A stretch of DNA of 64,000 nucleotides from Salinisphaera dokdonensis (GCF_040361215.1 NZ_APND01000001.1:1211651-1275650), one strand, 5' to 3'; positions 17,656 through 27,230 are shown, numbered from the stretch's first letter. Notes: generated by a model from the sequence alone, not told the origin. Made by a program: numbers and translations.

Positions 17656-18939
17656 TCACTCGTCCGGCTGACCCCAGATCGTCTGCGCAAACGGTTCTAC
17701 CGGCACGATTTCGCCAGCCGGCACATCGCTCTGTTCGGCCGGCAGCACGATGAAACAATCGGACCGGCTCATCGAGCGCATGACGCCGGAGCCCTGGTGA
17801 TCGACCGGCTCGACCGCAGCGCGACCCGCGTGGGTGACCAGCCGCGCGCGAAGGAAATTCTCGCGACCGGGGTTCTTGCGCAGGTCCGCCGTTGTCGGCA
17901 GCGCAAATCGGATCGGATCGGCCGGCACGCCACCGGCCATGCGCACCAGCGCGGGTCGGACCAACTGGATGAACGTCACGGCCGTGGATACCGGATTACC
18001 CGGCAGACCGAAGAAACGCGCATTACCCACAGTTCCGAATGCCAGCGGTTTGCCGGGCTTGATCGCCACCCGCCAGAAATCGACCGTGCCCTGCTCGCCG
18101 AGCACGTCGAGCACGAAATCCGCGGCGCCCACGGACACACCGCCGCTGGTTACCACCGCATCATAGGCCGCAGCCTCGGCAAAGGCGTCTCGCAAAGCCT
18201 CGCGCGAATCGCCCACCACGCCGAGATCCACGCCTTCCATACCCAGATCCGAAAGCAGCGCAGCCAGGCCATAGCGGTTGCTGTCGTAGATTTCGCCGGG
18301 CGCCAACGACCGGCCAGCCGGCCCGTCGATAGGCCGCAGTTCGTCGCCAGTGGAGAAGAACGCCACCTTCGGACGGCGAACGACCGACACCTCGCTTACG
18401 CCGACCGAGGCGAGCACCGAGATGTCCGCGGGCCGCAGATAATGGCCGGCGGCGAGCACCGTCGCGCCGGCCTTCAGATCCTCGCCGGCTAGACGGATGT
18501 TGCTGCCGGGCGCCGGGCGTTTTTCGATCACGACCTGTTCGTCTTCGGCGCGGGTGTTCTCCTGCATCACCACCGTATCGACGCCTTCGGGCACGACCGC
18601 GCCGGTCATGATGCGTACGCACTCACCCGCGCCGAGACGGCCGACGAAGGGGTGGCCGGCGAGGCTCTCGCCAACGACATGCAGCGTCGCGCCGTCCTGT
18701 TCGGCGTCCGCAGCACGGTAGCCGTAACCGTCCATCGAGGAATTGTCCGCGCCCGGCACGTCCACCCCGGCGGTCACCTGTTCGGCCAGCACCCGATGCA
18801 GCGCCGCCGGCAGCGGTACCTGCTCGATATCCGTGATCGGCGTGATCGCGTCCACGATACGGGCGCGCGCCTCGGCCAGCGGCATGGGCTTGTCCTGTGG
18901 GGTCGGGCGAAAAGCGGACTGTTCGGACGGCTGCGTCAT
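17656..18939 (-). CDS. moeA: Molybdopterin molybdotransferase
   Basis: 427 residues. MoeA inserts molybdate into adenylylated molybdopterin. Features in order: the domain-1 start PMPLAEARARIVDAITPI; the conserved loop GVDVPGADNSSMDGYGYRA; the MoCF-fold domain with FFSTGDELRPI and EIYDSNRY; VVTSGGVSVGAADFV; and KPGKPLAFGTVGNARFFGLPGNPVS (quoted in parts: KPGKPLAFG, FFGLPGNPVS). The C-terminal barrel carries GSGVMRSMSRSDCFIVLP. The ATG at 18939 gives a family-length protein. It follows mobA by 56 nt in one transcription unit that supplies the cofactor needed by the adjacent formate dehydrogenase. Confidence 0.97.
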   Translation of the reverse strand: MTQPSEQSAFRPTPQDKPMPLAEARARIVDAITPITDIEQVPLPAALHRVLAEQVTAGVDVPGADNSSMDGYGYRAADAEQDGATLHVVGESLAGHPFVGRLGAGECVRIMTGAVVPEGVDTVVMQENTRAEDEQVVIEKRPAPGSNIRLAGEDLKAGATVLAAGHYLRPADISVLASVGVSEVSVVRRPKVAFFSTGDELRPIDGPAGRSLAPGEIYDSNRYGLAALLSDLGMEGVDLGVVGDSREALRDAFAEAAAYDAVVTSGGVSVGAADFVLDVLGEQGTVDFWRVAIKPGKPLAFGTVGNARFFGLPGNPVSTAVTFIQLVRPALVRMAGGVPADPIRFALPTTADLRKNPGRENFLRARLVTHAGRAAVEPVDHQGSGVMRSMSRSDCFIVLPAEQSDVPAGEIVPVEPFAQTIWGQPDE

Positions 18940-18995
18940 GGCATGGCTCGTGATCGGGAAATTGGCGTTCTGTACGGCGCGACAGCGCGCGTCAG

Positions 18996-19583
18996 TCAAC
19001 GCCGCGGCGCCAAATGTCGTGCGTCTGCGGGGGCGTTGATATTGGCAAAGGCGTCGCATTCCGGCCAATCGACGACCCGAATGCGCAGCGCGTCCTGCCA
19101 ATCGGTGACACGCGACACGCCCTCGGCCACCGCCCGGGTCAGACCGCCCGCGAGCTCGCGCCTCACCAGCGCATGCAGCGGCTGGCGTCGACCGCCACAA
19201 CGTGCCACGCAGAGGTCGATATCCGTATCCAGCGCCGCGGCCAGGTGGACGGCCAGGTTCGCCGGTAGCTGTGGCGTGTCCACGGGAACAATGAGCACAT
19301 ACGGGGTCGACGCCGCCTGCAACAACCGGGCGATACCGGCCAGCGGGCCGCGATAGGTCGCGTCTTCATCGCTCACCACCGGCCAGCCGAGCGTGCGATA
19401 ACGGTCCAGCGAACGATTGGCGCTGATGATCACGGCAGCGGTCTGCGGCTGTACGCGAGTGATGGTGTGTTCGACCAGCGGCCTCTTGTCGAGAACGTAC
19501 CAGCCCTTGTCGACACCGCCGAGCCGGCGCCCGGCGCCACCGGCGAGAATGCCGGCCGTGATCTGTTCGCGCGTCGCTTTCAT
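18996..19583 (-). CDS. mobA: Molybdenum cofactor guanylyltransferase
   Basis: 195 residues. MobA joins GMP from GTP to Mo-molybdopterin, giving the guanine dinucleotide cofactor used by DMSO-reductase-family enzymes including formate dehydrogenase. The nucleotide-binding signature ITAGILAGGAGRRLGGVDKG is at residues 8-27. Further family elements are VISANRSLDRY, VVSDEDATYRGPLAGI and VPVDTPQLP. The C-terminus NINAPADA is typical. The ATG at 19583 (MKATREQ) fits; an in-frame ATG three codons earlier is possible. First gene of the mobA-moeA unit. Confidence 0.96.
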   Translation of the reverse strand: MKATREQITAGILAGGAGRRLGGVDKGWYVLDKRPLVEHTITRVQPQTAAVIISANRSLDRYRTLGWPVVSDEDATYRGPLAGIARLLQAASTPYVLIVPVDTPQLPANLAVHLAAALDTDIDLCVARCGGRRQPLHALVRRELAGGLTRAVAEGVSRVTDWQDALRIRVVDWPECDAFANINAPADARHLAPRR

Positions 19584-19640
19584 GCACGGCATTGTCCGCC
19601 CGCGCCCGGCCAGCGGCAACGCTTGCCGCATCCTGTTCGA

Positions 19641-19667
19641 TTGCACTCGAGCGCAGCGCGGTATGAT
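19641..19667 (+). promoter_or_regulatory. Putative sigma-70 promoter of the DUF4197 gene
   Basis: TTGCAC and TATGAT are separated by 15 bp, slightly short of the usual 17, and the -10 lies 36 nt before the ATG at 19703. Good hexamer matches; the short spacer lowers confidence. Confidence 0.4.
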
Positions 19668-19702
19668 CGCCCTTTGCAGACAGAACAACGGACTAGGCGA
19701 CT

Positions 19703-20458
19703 ATGCGACGTGCACTCATCGGCCTTATTGCCAGCGGCGCGCTGGCAGCTTCCACGACCGTCGGCGCCCAGAGCCTGGGCGATCGATTCAAGCAGTTCAT
19801 GGGCAGCGTGGACGGTGGCAACGCCAACAGCAGCGCACAGCAGTTGCCGGAGAGCGAGGTCGTATCCGGCCTGCGCGCAGCCCTCGCCGATGGCGCCTCC
19901 GCCGCGGTCACCCAGCTCGGCCAGAACGACGGCTTCTGGGGCGACGCCGCACGGCGCATCCCTCTTCCGGGCTGGATGGGCAAGACCTCGGGCGTGCTGC
20001 GCGGCGCTGGTTTCGGCGACCAGATGGATAGTTTCCAGTTGTCGATGAACCGCGCCGCCGAGCAGGCCACCGCCGAAGCCGGCCCGATCGTGCGCGAAAC
20101 CATCAACAGCATGAGCGTGCGTGATGCCTACGACATCCTGCAGGGCTCGGACACCGCCGCAACCGAATATCTGCGCGACAAGGCCGGCGACGATCTGGCC
20201 GCCAAGTTCGAGCCGATCATCGCGAATACCACGGCCCAGTCCCAGGCGGTCTCGCGCTACGAATCGCTCACCTCCAAGGCCAAGCCGATGCTGCAGTTCG
20301 TGCCGGGCATGAATCTGGACGTCAACGACTACGTGACCCAGCAGGCGCTAGACGGACTTTTCGCCGTAATCGGCCAGCAGGAGCAGAAGATTCGCGCCAA
20401 TCCGGCCGCGACCGGCAGCGCCATCGTGAAGAAGGTGTTCTCGACCGTCAGCCGCTAG
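19703..20458 (+). CDS. DUF4197 family exported protein
   Basis: 251 residues with a cleavable signal peptide (MRRALIGLIASGALAASTTVGA). The mature part is almost entirely helical and shows the DUF4197 pattern: VSGLRAALADGASAAVTQLGQNDGFW (quoted in part), LPGWMGKTSGVLR, QLSMNRAAEQATAEA and a repeated helical core. Predicted periplasmic. The function of the family is unknown and no catalytic motif is visible. The next gene converges on it with about 25 bases between the stops. Divergent from mobA. Confidence 0.88.
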   Translation: MRRALIGLIASGALAASTTVGAQSLGDRFKQFMGSVDGGNANSSAQQLPESEVVSGLRAALADGASAAVTQLGQNDGFWGDAARRIPLPGWMGKTSGVLRGAGFGDQMDSFQLSMNRAAEQATAEAGPIVRETINSMSVRDAYDILQGSDTAATEYLRDKAGDDLAAKFEPIIANTTAQSQAVSRYESLTSKAKPMLQFVPGMNLDVNDYVTQQALDGLFAVIGQQEQKIRANPAATGSAIVKKVFSTVSR

Positions 20459-20483
20459 GTAGCAGAGGCCGCGCGCGTCGATG

Positions 20484-21053
20484 TCAGGCGTCGAAGCGGG
20501 CCTTGCGTTTGGGCGCAAGCCGTTCGAGGAACGCCTGTTGATCGGCGAGGATGCGCCGGTTGGCCAGGATCAGCCATTCCGCGAGATTGGGTTCGTAGGG
20601 CAAGGCGAGCAGGCTCATGCCGGCCTGCTCCGGGGTGCGATCGTCCTTGAAGCGATTGCAGCCTTCGCAGGTGGACACGACGTTGGTCCAGGCATGCTCG
20701 CCGCCCTTGGAACGCGGCATGATGTGCTCGATCTGCATCTGCGAGAAGCTCAAGCGGGTACCGCAATACAGACACAGGCCGCCGTCACGGTGGAACAGTT
20801 CCCGCCGGGTCAGCGCCGGCACCAGGTTACGGGCAAAGCGATGCGAGCGATCGCGCACCGCGATGATGGAATCGATCTCCAGAAAGCTGCGGATACCGGT
20901 ATCGCGGGAACGGCCGCCGCGCAGGCGAATTTTTTCGCTGCCGGCTTCCCATGCAATCTTGTCCGTGAAATAAAGACTGACCGCCTCGCGCCAGTCCACC
21001 CATTCCACGGGCAGACCGCCCGCATCGAGCTTTAGTATGCGTGGAATCGTCAT
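20484..21053 (-). CDS. HNH endonuclease
   Basis: 189 residues. The C-terminal half carries a canonical zinc-bound HNH motif: Cys94-X-X-Cys97 (GLCLYCG), IEHIMPRSKGGEHAWTN with His110 and Asn124, and CEGCN with Cys129 and Cys132. Single-domain proteins like this (COG1403) are widespread in bacteria and are nucleases of uncertain cellular role. The first 70 residues (ILKLDAGGLPVEWVDWREAV, RDTGIRSFLEID) match the bacterial family. Start: the ATG at 21053 gives the family N-terminus MTIPRILKL; a GTG one codon earlier is better spaced from an AGGAG. No toxin, phage or restriction gene is adjacent. Confidence 0.9.
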   Translation of the reverse strand: MTIPRILKLDAGGLPVEWVDWREAVSLYFTDKIAWEAGSEKIRLRGGRSRDTGIRSFLEIDSIIAVRDRSHRFARNLVPALTRRELFHRDGGLCLYCGTRLSFSQMQIEHIMPRSKGGEHAWTNVVSTCEGCNRFKDDRTPEQAGMSLLALPYEPNLAEWLILANRRILADQQAFLERLAPKRKARFDA

Positions 21054-21266
21054 CACGAACCGTTCACTCCTGTTTCGCGCTTCGCCCGGTTTCGCCGCAG
21101 AAGTCAGCATTCCACGGGCTGATGACCGCACGTTGAAACACGCTGCACTTGTTGTACCGGATAAATATCGCGCCGCGCAACGCCGTCTGGCGGGCCGTGT
21201 TCTCTTCGATACTGCGCCGACCGAGGAACGGATGCTGTTCACGGGTTATTGCGCGGGGCTGGCCGC

Positions 21267-22460
21267 ATGACGCGCCGTAGTGCGCTGGTCGCGATTGGCG
21301 CCTGTATCGCGGTCGCGCTGCTCCTTGTCGTGGTCTACGGCATGCCGACTGAAACGGGTCCCGGTGCGGCCACACAGACAGGCCGCGTCGCGGTCGAAAC
21401 ACAGACGGCTCGTCTCGCGGATATCGAAGACATCCGCGAATATTCGGGCAGCCTCGAGCCGAGTGCCCAGTTCACCGTCGCCCCCAAGATCGCCGGCCGC
21501 ATCGAAGCCGTGGCCGTGGATATCGGCGACGAGGTTGCGAGTGGCGACACGCTGATCACCCTCGACGATCAGGAATACCGCCAGGCGCTGGCCGAGGCCG
21601 AGGCGCGGCTGCAGGTGGCCCGCGCCCAGTACGAACAAGCCCGCAGCGACGCCCGCACGGCCAACCGCAGTCGAGAGCGCGTGCGCTCACTCAACGCCAA
21701 GGGCATCGCTGCCACCGCCGAACTGGATGCGGCCGAAGCGGAAGCGGCCAACGCCAATGCCGCACAGTCGGTGGCCCGCGCATCGATCGCCGAGGCGAAG
21801 GCCCAGGTCGAGACCGCGCGTATCCGGCTCGGCTATACCGAAATCCGCGCAAACTGGCCGGAGGCCGACAACCGCCGCCGGGTGGGCGAACGCATAGTCG
21901 AGCCCGGCGACACGGTGGCCGCCAATACGCCGCTGCTGCGCATCGTATCCGTGCGTCCTCTGACCGCCGTGATCCAGGTCCCGGAAGCGCTCTACCCGCT
22001 GCTGTCCGTGGGCCAGAGCGCGCGTCTGCGGGTGGCGGGCGCGGAAAGCGCCGCGTTCGAGGCCGAGATTACGCGTATCGCCCCCATCTTCGACCCGGAA
22101 ACCCGTCGTGCGCGCGTCGAACTCACCGCGCCGAACGACGAAGGCCGGCTGGCGCCCGGCATGTTCGTGCAGGTCGGGCTGGTCGCCGAACGGCTGGATG
22201 ACGCGCTGGTCGTGCCGCGGTCTGCGCTGGTGAGCCGCGACGGGCGCGACGGCGTATTCGTGGTGAACACCGAACAGACGACAGCGCGCTTCGTGCCCGC
22301 CGAGATTGCCTTCACCCGGGGCGAGCAGGCCGCGCTGCGCTCGCCGGCCGCGCTCGACGGGCCGGTGGTCACGCTCGGCCAGGCCCAGCTCGAGGACGGC
22401 ATCGGCGTGGCGCTGGATGACAGCGCCGACACAACGGCCGACGCGCCCGGCGACGCATGA
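21267..22460 (+). CDS. RND efflux periplasmic adaptor (MFP/HlyD family)
   Basis: 397 residues. An N-terminal membrane segment (ALVAIGACIAVALLLVVVYG) is followed by the lipoyl half-motif VAPKIAGRIEAVAVDIGDEV. A long alpha-hairpin rich in Ala/Glu/Arg (about residues 100-200) and a second lipoyl half (GERIVEPGDTVAANTPLLRI) come next. The beta-barrel domain ends near RLDDALVVPRSALV. It links the inner-membrane pump to the outer-membrane channel. The ATG at 21267 follows a TTG alternative at 21249. Its stop overlaps the pump start by 4 nt (ATGA), and the three efflux genes form one operon. Confidence 0.94.
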   Translation: MTRRSALVAIGACIAVALLLVVVYGMPTETGPGAATQTGRVAVETQTARLADIEDIREYSGSLEPSAQFTVAPKIAGRIEAVAVDIGDEVASGDTLITLDDQEYRQALAEAEARLQVARAQYEQARSDARTANRSRERVRSLNAKGIAATAELDAAEAEAANANAAQSVARASIAEAKAQVETARIRLGYTEIRANWPEADNRRRVGERIVEPGDTVAANTPLLRIVSVRPLTAVIQVPEALYPLLSVGQSARLRVAGAESAAFEAEITRIAPIFDPETRRARVELTAPNDEGRLAPGMFVQVGLVAERLDDALVVPRSALVSRDGRDGVFVVNTEQTTARFVPAEIAFTRGEQAALRSPAALDGPVVTLGQAQLEDGIGVALDDSADTTADAPGDA

Positions 22461-25400
22461 GAACCCTGCCGGCGTTTTCGGTCGCGCGGCCGGTCGCGAC
22501 CTCGATGATCATGGCCATCGCCCTGCTGCTCGGCGGCGTGGCATTGAGCCGGCTGCCGGTGGACCTGCTGCCGAATATCGAAACGCCCACGCTCACCGTC
22601 TCGGTCGACTACGAGAACGCCAGCCCTGAAACCATGGAGGAGCTGATCACCCGGCGCGTGGAGCAGGCGGTGGGCGCCACGCCGGGACTGGAGGACATGG
22701 AATCCACGTCGGTCGAGGGCACCGCCGACGTGACCCTGCGTTTTGGCTGGGGCACGGATATCGATGCCGCGGCCAACGATGTGCGCGACCGCCTGTTCTC
22801 CGAACTCGACGAACTGCCGGACGAGGCCGGCCGCCCGCGCATCCGCAAGTTCGACACGTCCGATCTGCCCGTCATGGGGCTCGGCTTGGCCAGCGGTATC
22901 GACCCGATCGAGCTGCGCCGGCTGATCGACAACCAGCTGTCCTATCGTCTGCAGCAGATTCCGGGCGTCGCCGCAGTCGAGGTCTGGGGCGAGCCCGAGC
23001 GCGAGATCCAGGTCAATCTGGATATCGACCGCGTGCGCGCGCTGGGCCTGTCGCTGACCGATATCCGCGACACGCTGGACTCTGCCAACCGCAACCTCCC
23101 CGCCGGGTCGATCGAGATCGGCAACCAGGAGCTGGCGCTGCGCACGCCCGGGCGTTTCAAGGATCTCGACGATCTGCGCCGCGCGGTGGTGATCGTGCGC
23201 GAGGGCACGCCGATCACGCTCGGCGATATCGCCCGCGTGCGCGACACCCAGCAGCGCGAAACCCGCCTGATTCGGATCAACGGCGAGCGCGGCGTGCGCA
23301 TGGGCGTGCGCAAGCAGTCGGGCGCGAACACGGTCGAGGTCGCCGAACGCATCACCCGCGAGGTCGAGCGCCTCAACCGCGAATTCCCGCAGGTACGGAT
23401 CACGCCGTTCTTCAATACCGCGGATTACATCAACCGCTCGATCGCCAACGTCTCTCGCGCGCTTGTCTACGGCAGCGTGCTGGCCTTCGTGGTGCTGCTG
23501 GTATTTCTCGGGCACCTGCGCGCCGCGCTCGCCGTGTCGGTGGCGATCCCGGTGTCGCTGATCGCGACCTTCGCGCTCATGTACGGCTTCGGCTACACCA
23601 TCAATCTGATGACGCTCGGTGGCCTCGCCCTCGGCGTGGGCATGATGGTGGACTCGGCCATCGTGGTGCTGGAAAACATCCAGCGACGACGTGCCGAATT
23701 GGGCGAGTCCGCGCACGTCGCCGCGGTCGCGGGCAGTAACGAGATCGTCGGCCCGATCGTGGCCAGCACGCTGACGACGCTGGCGATCTTCATTCCCATG
23801 CTGTTCGCCCGCGAGCTGGCCGGCCAGCTGTTTCGAGAGCTGGCGATCGTGGTGGCCCTGGCGCTGACCTGCTCGCTGATCGTCGCGCTCACCGTGATGC
23901 CCATGCTCACGGCCCGTTTCGTGGGCGCCCGGCGCGCGCCGCAGCGGGCCGCCATGCAACGGGTCGCGAGCACCGGCAGCCAGATTTATGCACGCATGGA
24001 CACCGCCTACCGACGCCTGCTCGAAGGCGCACTGTCCGCGCCCCGGCGCGTGGTCGGCGCGGCCGTGGTCGCCACCCTGGCGGCGCTGATCGGCTTTACC
24101 CAACTGGGCAGCGAATTCATGCCCGCCACCGACGAAGGCGAAGTCCGCGTGAGCCTGCAGATGCCCGCCGGCACGCGCCTGGGCTTGCTCGACGCGCAGA
24201 CACAGAAAGCCGAGGCGATCGTACGTCGCGTGGTGCCCGAAGCCGTCTCGGTGGTGACCAGCGTGGGGTCGGGCGGCTACCGCGCCGACGGCGGCGCCGA
24301 GGCCGATATTCGTATCGAGCTGCCCTCTGCATCGGCGCGCAGCCGGACCAGCCAGCAGGTGGCGGCCGATCTGCGTGCCGCCATCGGCAAACTGCCGGAT
24401 ACCGATGTGCGTGTCGGCGTGCGCCAACCGTTCTTCTTTCGCATGCTCGATATCGGTCGCGACGGCGGCAGCCTGGAAATCGAGGTCCGTGGCTACGATT
24501 TCGACGTACTGCAGGACCTGGTCGCCCGCGTGCAGGAACGCATTCTGTCGATTCCCGGCATCACCGACCTGCGCGCCTCGCGCGAGGGCGCCGCGCCGCA
24601 GCGCGAGATCGTCATCGACCGCAGCGCGGCCGCCGATCTCGGCGTCACGGTCGCGGCGATCGGCCAGACCGTCGAAACCGCGATTGCCGGCACCAACGCC
24701 GGTTATTTTCTCGACGACGGCGACGAGGTCCGGGTGCGGGTTCAACTCGCCAATCCGATGCAGGTCAGCACCGCCCAGATTCTGGACCTGCCGGTGCCGG
24801 GCGTGAACGGCAACCGGGTCAAACTCGACGACGTGGCGCGGGTGGTGGCCTCCGAGGGCCCGGTCGAGATCGATCGCCGCAACCAGCAGCGCATCGTCAG
24901 CGTGGATGCCAATATCGCCGGCCGGGATCTGGGTTCGGTGGTCGCCGACGTGCAGGTCGCGCTCGACGAGATCGCCATTCCAGCCAACTACGATCTGCAG
25001 CTGGTCGGCGAATACGAAGCCCAGGTCGCCGCCTTTCGTGAGATCGGCGTGAACGTCGCGCTCGCCCTGCTGCTGGTCTATATGGTGATGGCCTGTCTGT
25101 ACGAATCGCTCGTCGACCCGCTGATCGTGATGGTCACCGTACCGCTGGCGCTGATCGGCGTGGTCGCCACGCTGATGCTCACCGGCACCACGCTCAATTC
25201 ACAATCCATGCTGGGCTGTCTGATGCTGATCGGTATCGTGGTCAACAACGCCATTCTCATCGTCGATCAGGCCAACCTGCTGCAGCGCGAAGGCCTGGAC
25301 GCCACCACCGCCGTGCGCGAGGCCGGGCGCCGACGCCTGCGCCCGATCCTCATGACCGCGGCGACGACCATCTTCGCCCTCGTACCGCTGGCGATCGGCG

Positions 25401-25549
25401 CCGGCGAAGGCTCCGAGTCGCAGGCGCCGCTGGCGCGCGCGGTGGTCGGCGGTATGACCACGGCCACGCTGATCACACTGGTGGTGATTCCGGTGGTGTA
25501 TACCGGCGTGCATCGGGCCTGGCCTGCACGCCGGGCGAGCGCCGCATGA
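22457..25549 (+). CDS. RND-family efflux pump, inner-membrane subunit
   Basis: 1030 residues, AcrB/MexB-like in length. It has a first membrane helix (SMIMAIALLLGGVALSRLPV), two large periplasmic loops and 11 further helices. The start ARPVATSMIM and the proton-relay helix GLALGVGMMVDSAIVVLENI are visible. The latter has Asp399 followed by Ser, where AcrB has two aspartates. NNAILIVDQANLLQREGLDA and GRRRLRPILMTAATTIFALVP (in part) are the C-terminal half signatures. It exports drugs, detergents or metabolites using the proton gradient. No heavy-metal CzcA-type signature is evident. Substrate unknown. It overlaps both neighbours by 4 nt. Confidence 0.94.
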   Translation: MRTLPAFSVARPVATSMIMAIALLLGGVALSRLPVDLLPNIETPTLTVSVDYENASPETMEELITRRVEQAVGATPGLEDMESTSVEGTADVTLRFGWGTDIDAAANDVRDRLFSELDELPDEAGRPRIRKFDTSDLPVMGLGLASGIDPIELRRLIDNQLSYRLQQIPGVAAVEVWGEPEREIQVNLDIDRVRALGLSLTDIRDTLDSANRNLPAGSIEIGNQELALRTPGRFKDLDDLRRAVVIVREGTPITLGDIARVRDTQQRETRLIRINGERGVRMGVRKQSGANTVEVAERITREVERLNREFPQVRITPFFNTADYINRSIANVSRALVYGSVLAFVVLLVFLGHLRAALAVSVAIPVSLIATFALMYGFGYTINLMTLGGLALGVGMMVDSAIVVLENIQRRRAELGESAHVAAVAGSNEIVGPIVASTLTTLAIFIPMLFARELAGQLFRELAIVVALALTCSLIVALTVMPMLTARFVGARRAPQRAAMQRVASTGSQIYARMDTAYRRLLEGALSAPRRVVGAAVVATLAALIGFTQLGSEFMPATDEGEVRVSLQMPAGTRLGLLDAQTQKAEAIVRRVVPEAVSVVTSVGSGGYRADGGAEADIRIELPSASARSRTSQQVAADLRAAIGKLPDTDVRVGVRQPFFFRMLDIGRDGGSLEIEVRGYDFDVLQDLVARVQERILSIPGITDLRASREGAAPQREIVIDRSAAADLGVTVAAIGQTVETAIAGTNAGYFLDDGDEVRVRVQLANPMQVSTAQILDLPVPGVNGNRVKLDDVARVVASEGPVEIDRRNQQRIVSVDANIAGRDLGSVVADVQVALDEIAIPANYDLQLVGEYEAQVAAFREIGVNVALALLLVYMVMACLYESLVDPLIVMVTVPLALIGVVATLMLTGTTLNSQSMLGCLMLIGIVVNNAILIVDQANLLQREGLDATTAVREAGRRRLRPILMTAATTIFALVPLAIGAGEGSESQAPLARAVVGGMTTATLITLVVIPVVYTGVHRAWPARRASAA

Positions 25550-27177
25550 TGCGCGTTCACCGACAGGGGCTGGCCGCGGCGCTGCTCGCCATCGTGGCAA
25601 CACCCGCGCTCGCGGTGCTCAACCCGCAAGCGCTGGTCTGGCCGGAGAAGCCACTGCCCGGCGAACCGGCTGCGCAAGCCGCGCCAACGCCGGTGCAAGG
25701 TGCGTCCGGCACCAACCCCGATCTCGCCGATCTCGGCACGCGCAATCAGCTCGACCTGAGCGTCGAGGAAGCGGTCGCGCTCGCGCTCGAACACAATCCG
25801 TCGCTGGCCGCCCAACGCCTGCAGCCGTTGATCACCGGCACGTTCGCCGCGGTCGAACGGGCCGTGTTCGATCCGAGCGTGTTCGCCAGTGTGGAAACCT
25901 CTCGCGAGGTCGCCCAGCGCGTCTCCGAGGATATCCAGCAGAACTTCGATGTACGCAGCGACGATGAACTGGCCCGCGTGGGCGTACGCCAGACGCTGCC
26001 GACCGGGACCGACCTGGAACTCAGCCTCGAGCAGGATCTGTCCCAGTCCAACCGCTCGCCGCAGCAGGCCGGCACCCGCGTCGGGCTGACGCTCACGCAG
26101 GCTTTGCTGCGCGGCTTCGGCATCGACAGCAACCTCGTCGCCCTGCGCCAGGCGCGTACCGACACGCTGGCGTCGGCCTACGAGCTGCGCGGCTTCGTGA
26201 CCTCACTGGTCGCCGACGTGGAGACCACCTATTGGGATTATCTCGGCGCGCGTCGGCGGATCGAGATTCTGCAGAACGCGCTGGAAGTGGCCGAGCAGCA
26301 ATCACGGGAAGCCCGGCTGCGCATCGAGGCCGGCACCGTGGCGCGCGTGGAACAGGCCGCATTCGCAGCCGAAGCCGCGCGGCGTCAGCAGGACCTGATC
26401 GACGGCCGAGCCGAGGCCGAGCGTCTACGTATCCGCCTGCTACAACTGATCAGCATTCCCGGCGAAATCCGCTACCAGCGCGCGCTCACGCCGACCACCG
26501 AGGTGGTGACCGAGGCCGCGCTGCTCGATGCGCCCGCCGACTATGTCGCGCTCGCCGAACGGCGCCGACCCGAACTCAACCAGGCGCGCCTCGACGTGGC
26601 CCGAAACGAGCTGGAAGTGGTCGCCACCCGCAACGGCCTGCTGCCGCGTCTCGACCTGTTCGTCACCCTCGGCCAGACCGGATTCGCGCGTAACTACGGC
26701 GGCGCCTACGACGAACTCGACAGCGGCGACACCTACGACCTGTCCGGCGCGCTGGAATTCGAGTATCCGCTGGGCAACCGCGCGGGCAAGGCGCTCGCGC
26801 GCGGCGCGAAGGCCAGCGTGCGCCAGGCCGAGGCCAGCCTCGACAACCTGGAACGGGTCATCGACGCCGAAGTGCGCTATGCGGTGATCGAGGCCGAGCG
26901 GGCGGCCGCCCAGATCGAAGCCACGGCTGCGACCGTGCGCCTGCAGCAGGAAACATTGGAAGCCGAACAGGCGCGATTCGATGTCGGCCGCTCGACCGGG
27001 CTACTGGTCGCCCAGGCGCAACGCGATCTGTTGAGCGCGCGGCTGGACCGGATCAATGCATTCATTGCCTATCGCCAGGCATTGATCGATCTACATGTGG
27101 CGAATGGCAGCCTGCTCACACGGCGGCTCATCGAAGCGCCCGGCGAACTGCCGCCGGCGCTGCCCTGGCAGAACTAG
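25546..27177 (+). CDS. TolC-family outer-membrane efflux protein
   Basis: 543 residues with a signal peptide (LAAALLAIVATPALAVL). Two repeats follow the OEP pattern: LDLSVEEAVALALEHNPSL at the start of the first and the QARLDVARNELEVVATRNGLLPRLDL segment (in parts) in the second, with long helices rich in Ala/Glu/Arg. It should form the trimeric outer-membrane exit duct for the RND pump encoded just upstream. The tandem ATG at 25546/25549 overlaps the pump stop. It is somewhat longer than classical TolC because of an extended N-terminal proline/alanine-rich linker (about residues 20-65). Confidence 0.93.
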   Translation: MMRVHRQGLAAALLAIVATPALAVLNPQALVWPEKPLPGEPAAQAAPTPVQGASGTNPDLADLGTRNQLDLSVEEAVALALEHNPSLAAQRLQPLITGTFAAVERAVFDPSVFASVETSREVAQRVSEDIQQNFDVRSDDELARVGVRQTLPTGTDLELSLEQDLSQSNRSPQQAGTRVGLTLTQALLRGFGIDSNLVALRQARTDTLASAYELRGFVTSLVADVETTYWDYLGARRRIEILQNALEVAEQQSREARLRIEAGTVARVEQAAFAAEAARRQQDLIDGRAEAERLRIRLLQLISIPGEIRYQRALTPTTEVVTEAALLDAPADYVALAERRRPELNQARLDVARNELEVVATRNGLLPRLDLFVTLGQTGFARNYGGAYDELDSGDTYDLSGALEFEYPLGNRAGKALARGAKASVRQAEASLDNLERVIDAEVRYAVIEAERAAAQIEATAATVRLQQETLEAEQARFDVGRSTGLLVAQAQRDLLSARLDRINAFIAYRQALIDLHVANGSLLTRRLIEAPGELPPALPWQN

Positions 27178-27205
27178 GGCTTCAATCCCGTCGGGACAAA
27201 GAAAA

Positions 27206-27230
27206 CCGGCCGGCGCGTAGCGCCGGCCGG
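27206..27230 (-). terminator. GC-rich hairpin, likely terminator of the thiolase transcript
   Basis: CCGGCCGGCGC and GCGCCGGCCGG form a perfect 11-bp stem with a 3-nt loop. On the minus strand it is followed by TTTTCTTT, so it suits transcripts arriving from the thiolase gene about 220 bases away. On the plus strand, after the TolC-family gene, there is no T-run. Confidence 0.6.

Noticed and set aside
20484..21053. HNH nuclease as part of a restriction, phage or toxin module
   Set aside because: Neighbours are a DUF4197 protein and an efflux operon; no methyltransferase, immunity or phage gene adjoins.
21992..24745. A 917-codon open frame on the minus strand across the RND pump gene
   Set aside because: It is the antisense of a gene with clear family motifs; the frame is rich in His/Arg/Asp/Gln as expected for a high-GC shadow, with no recognisable domain.
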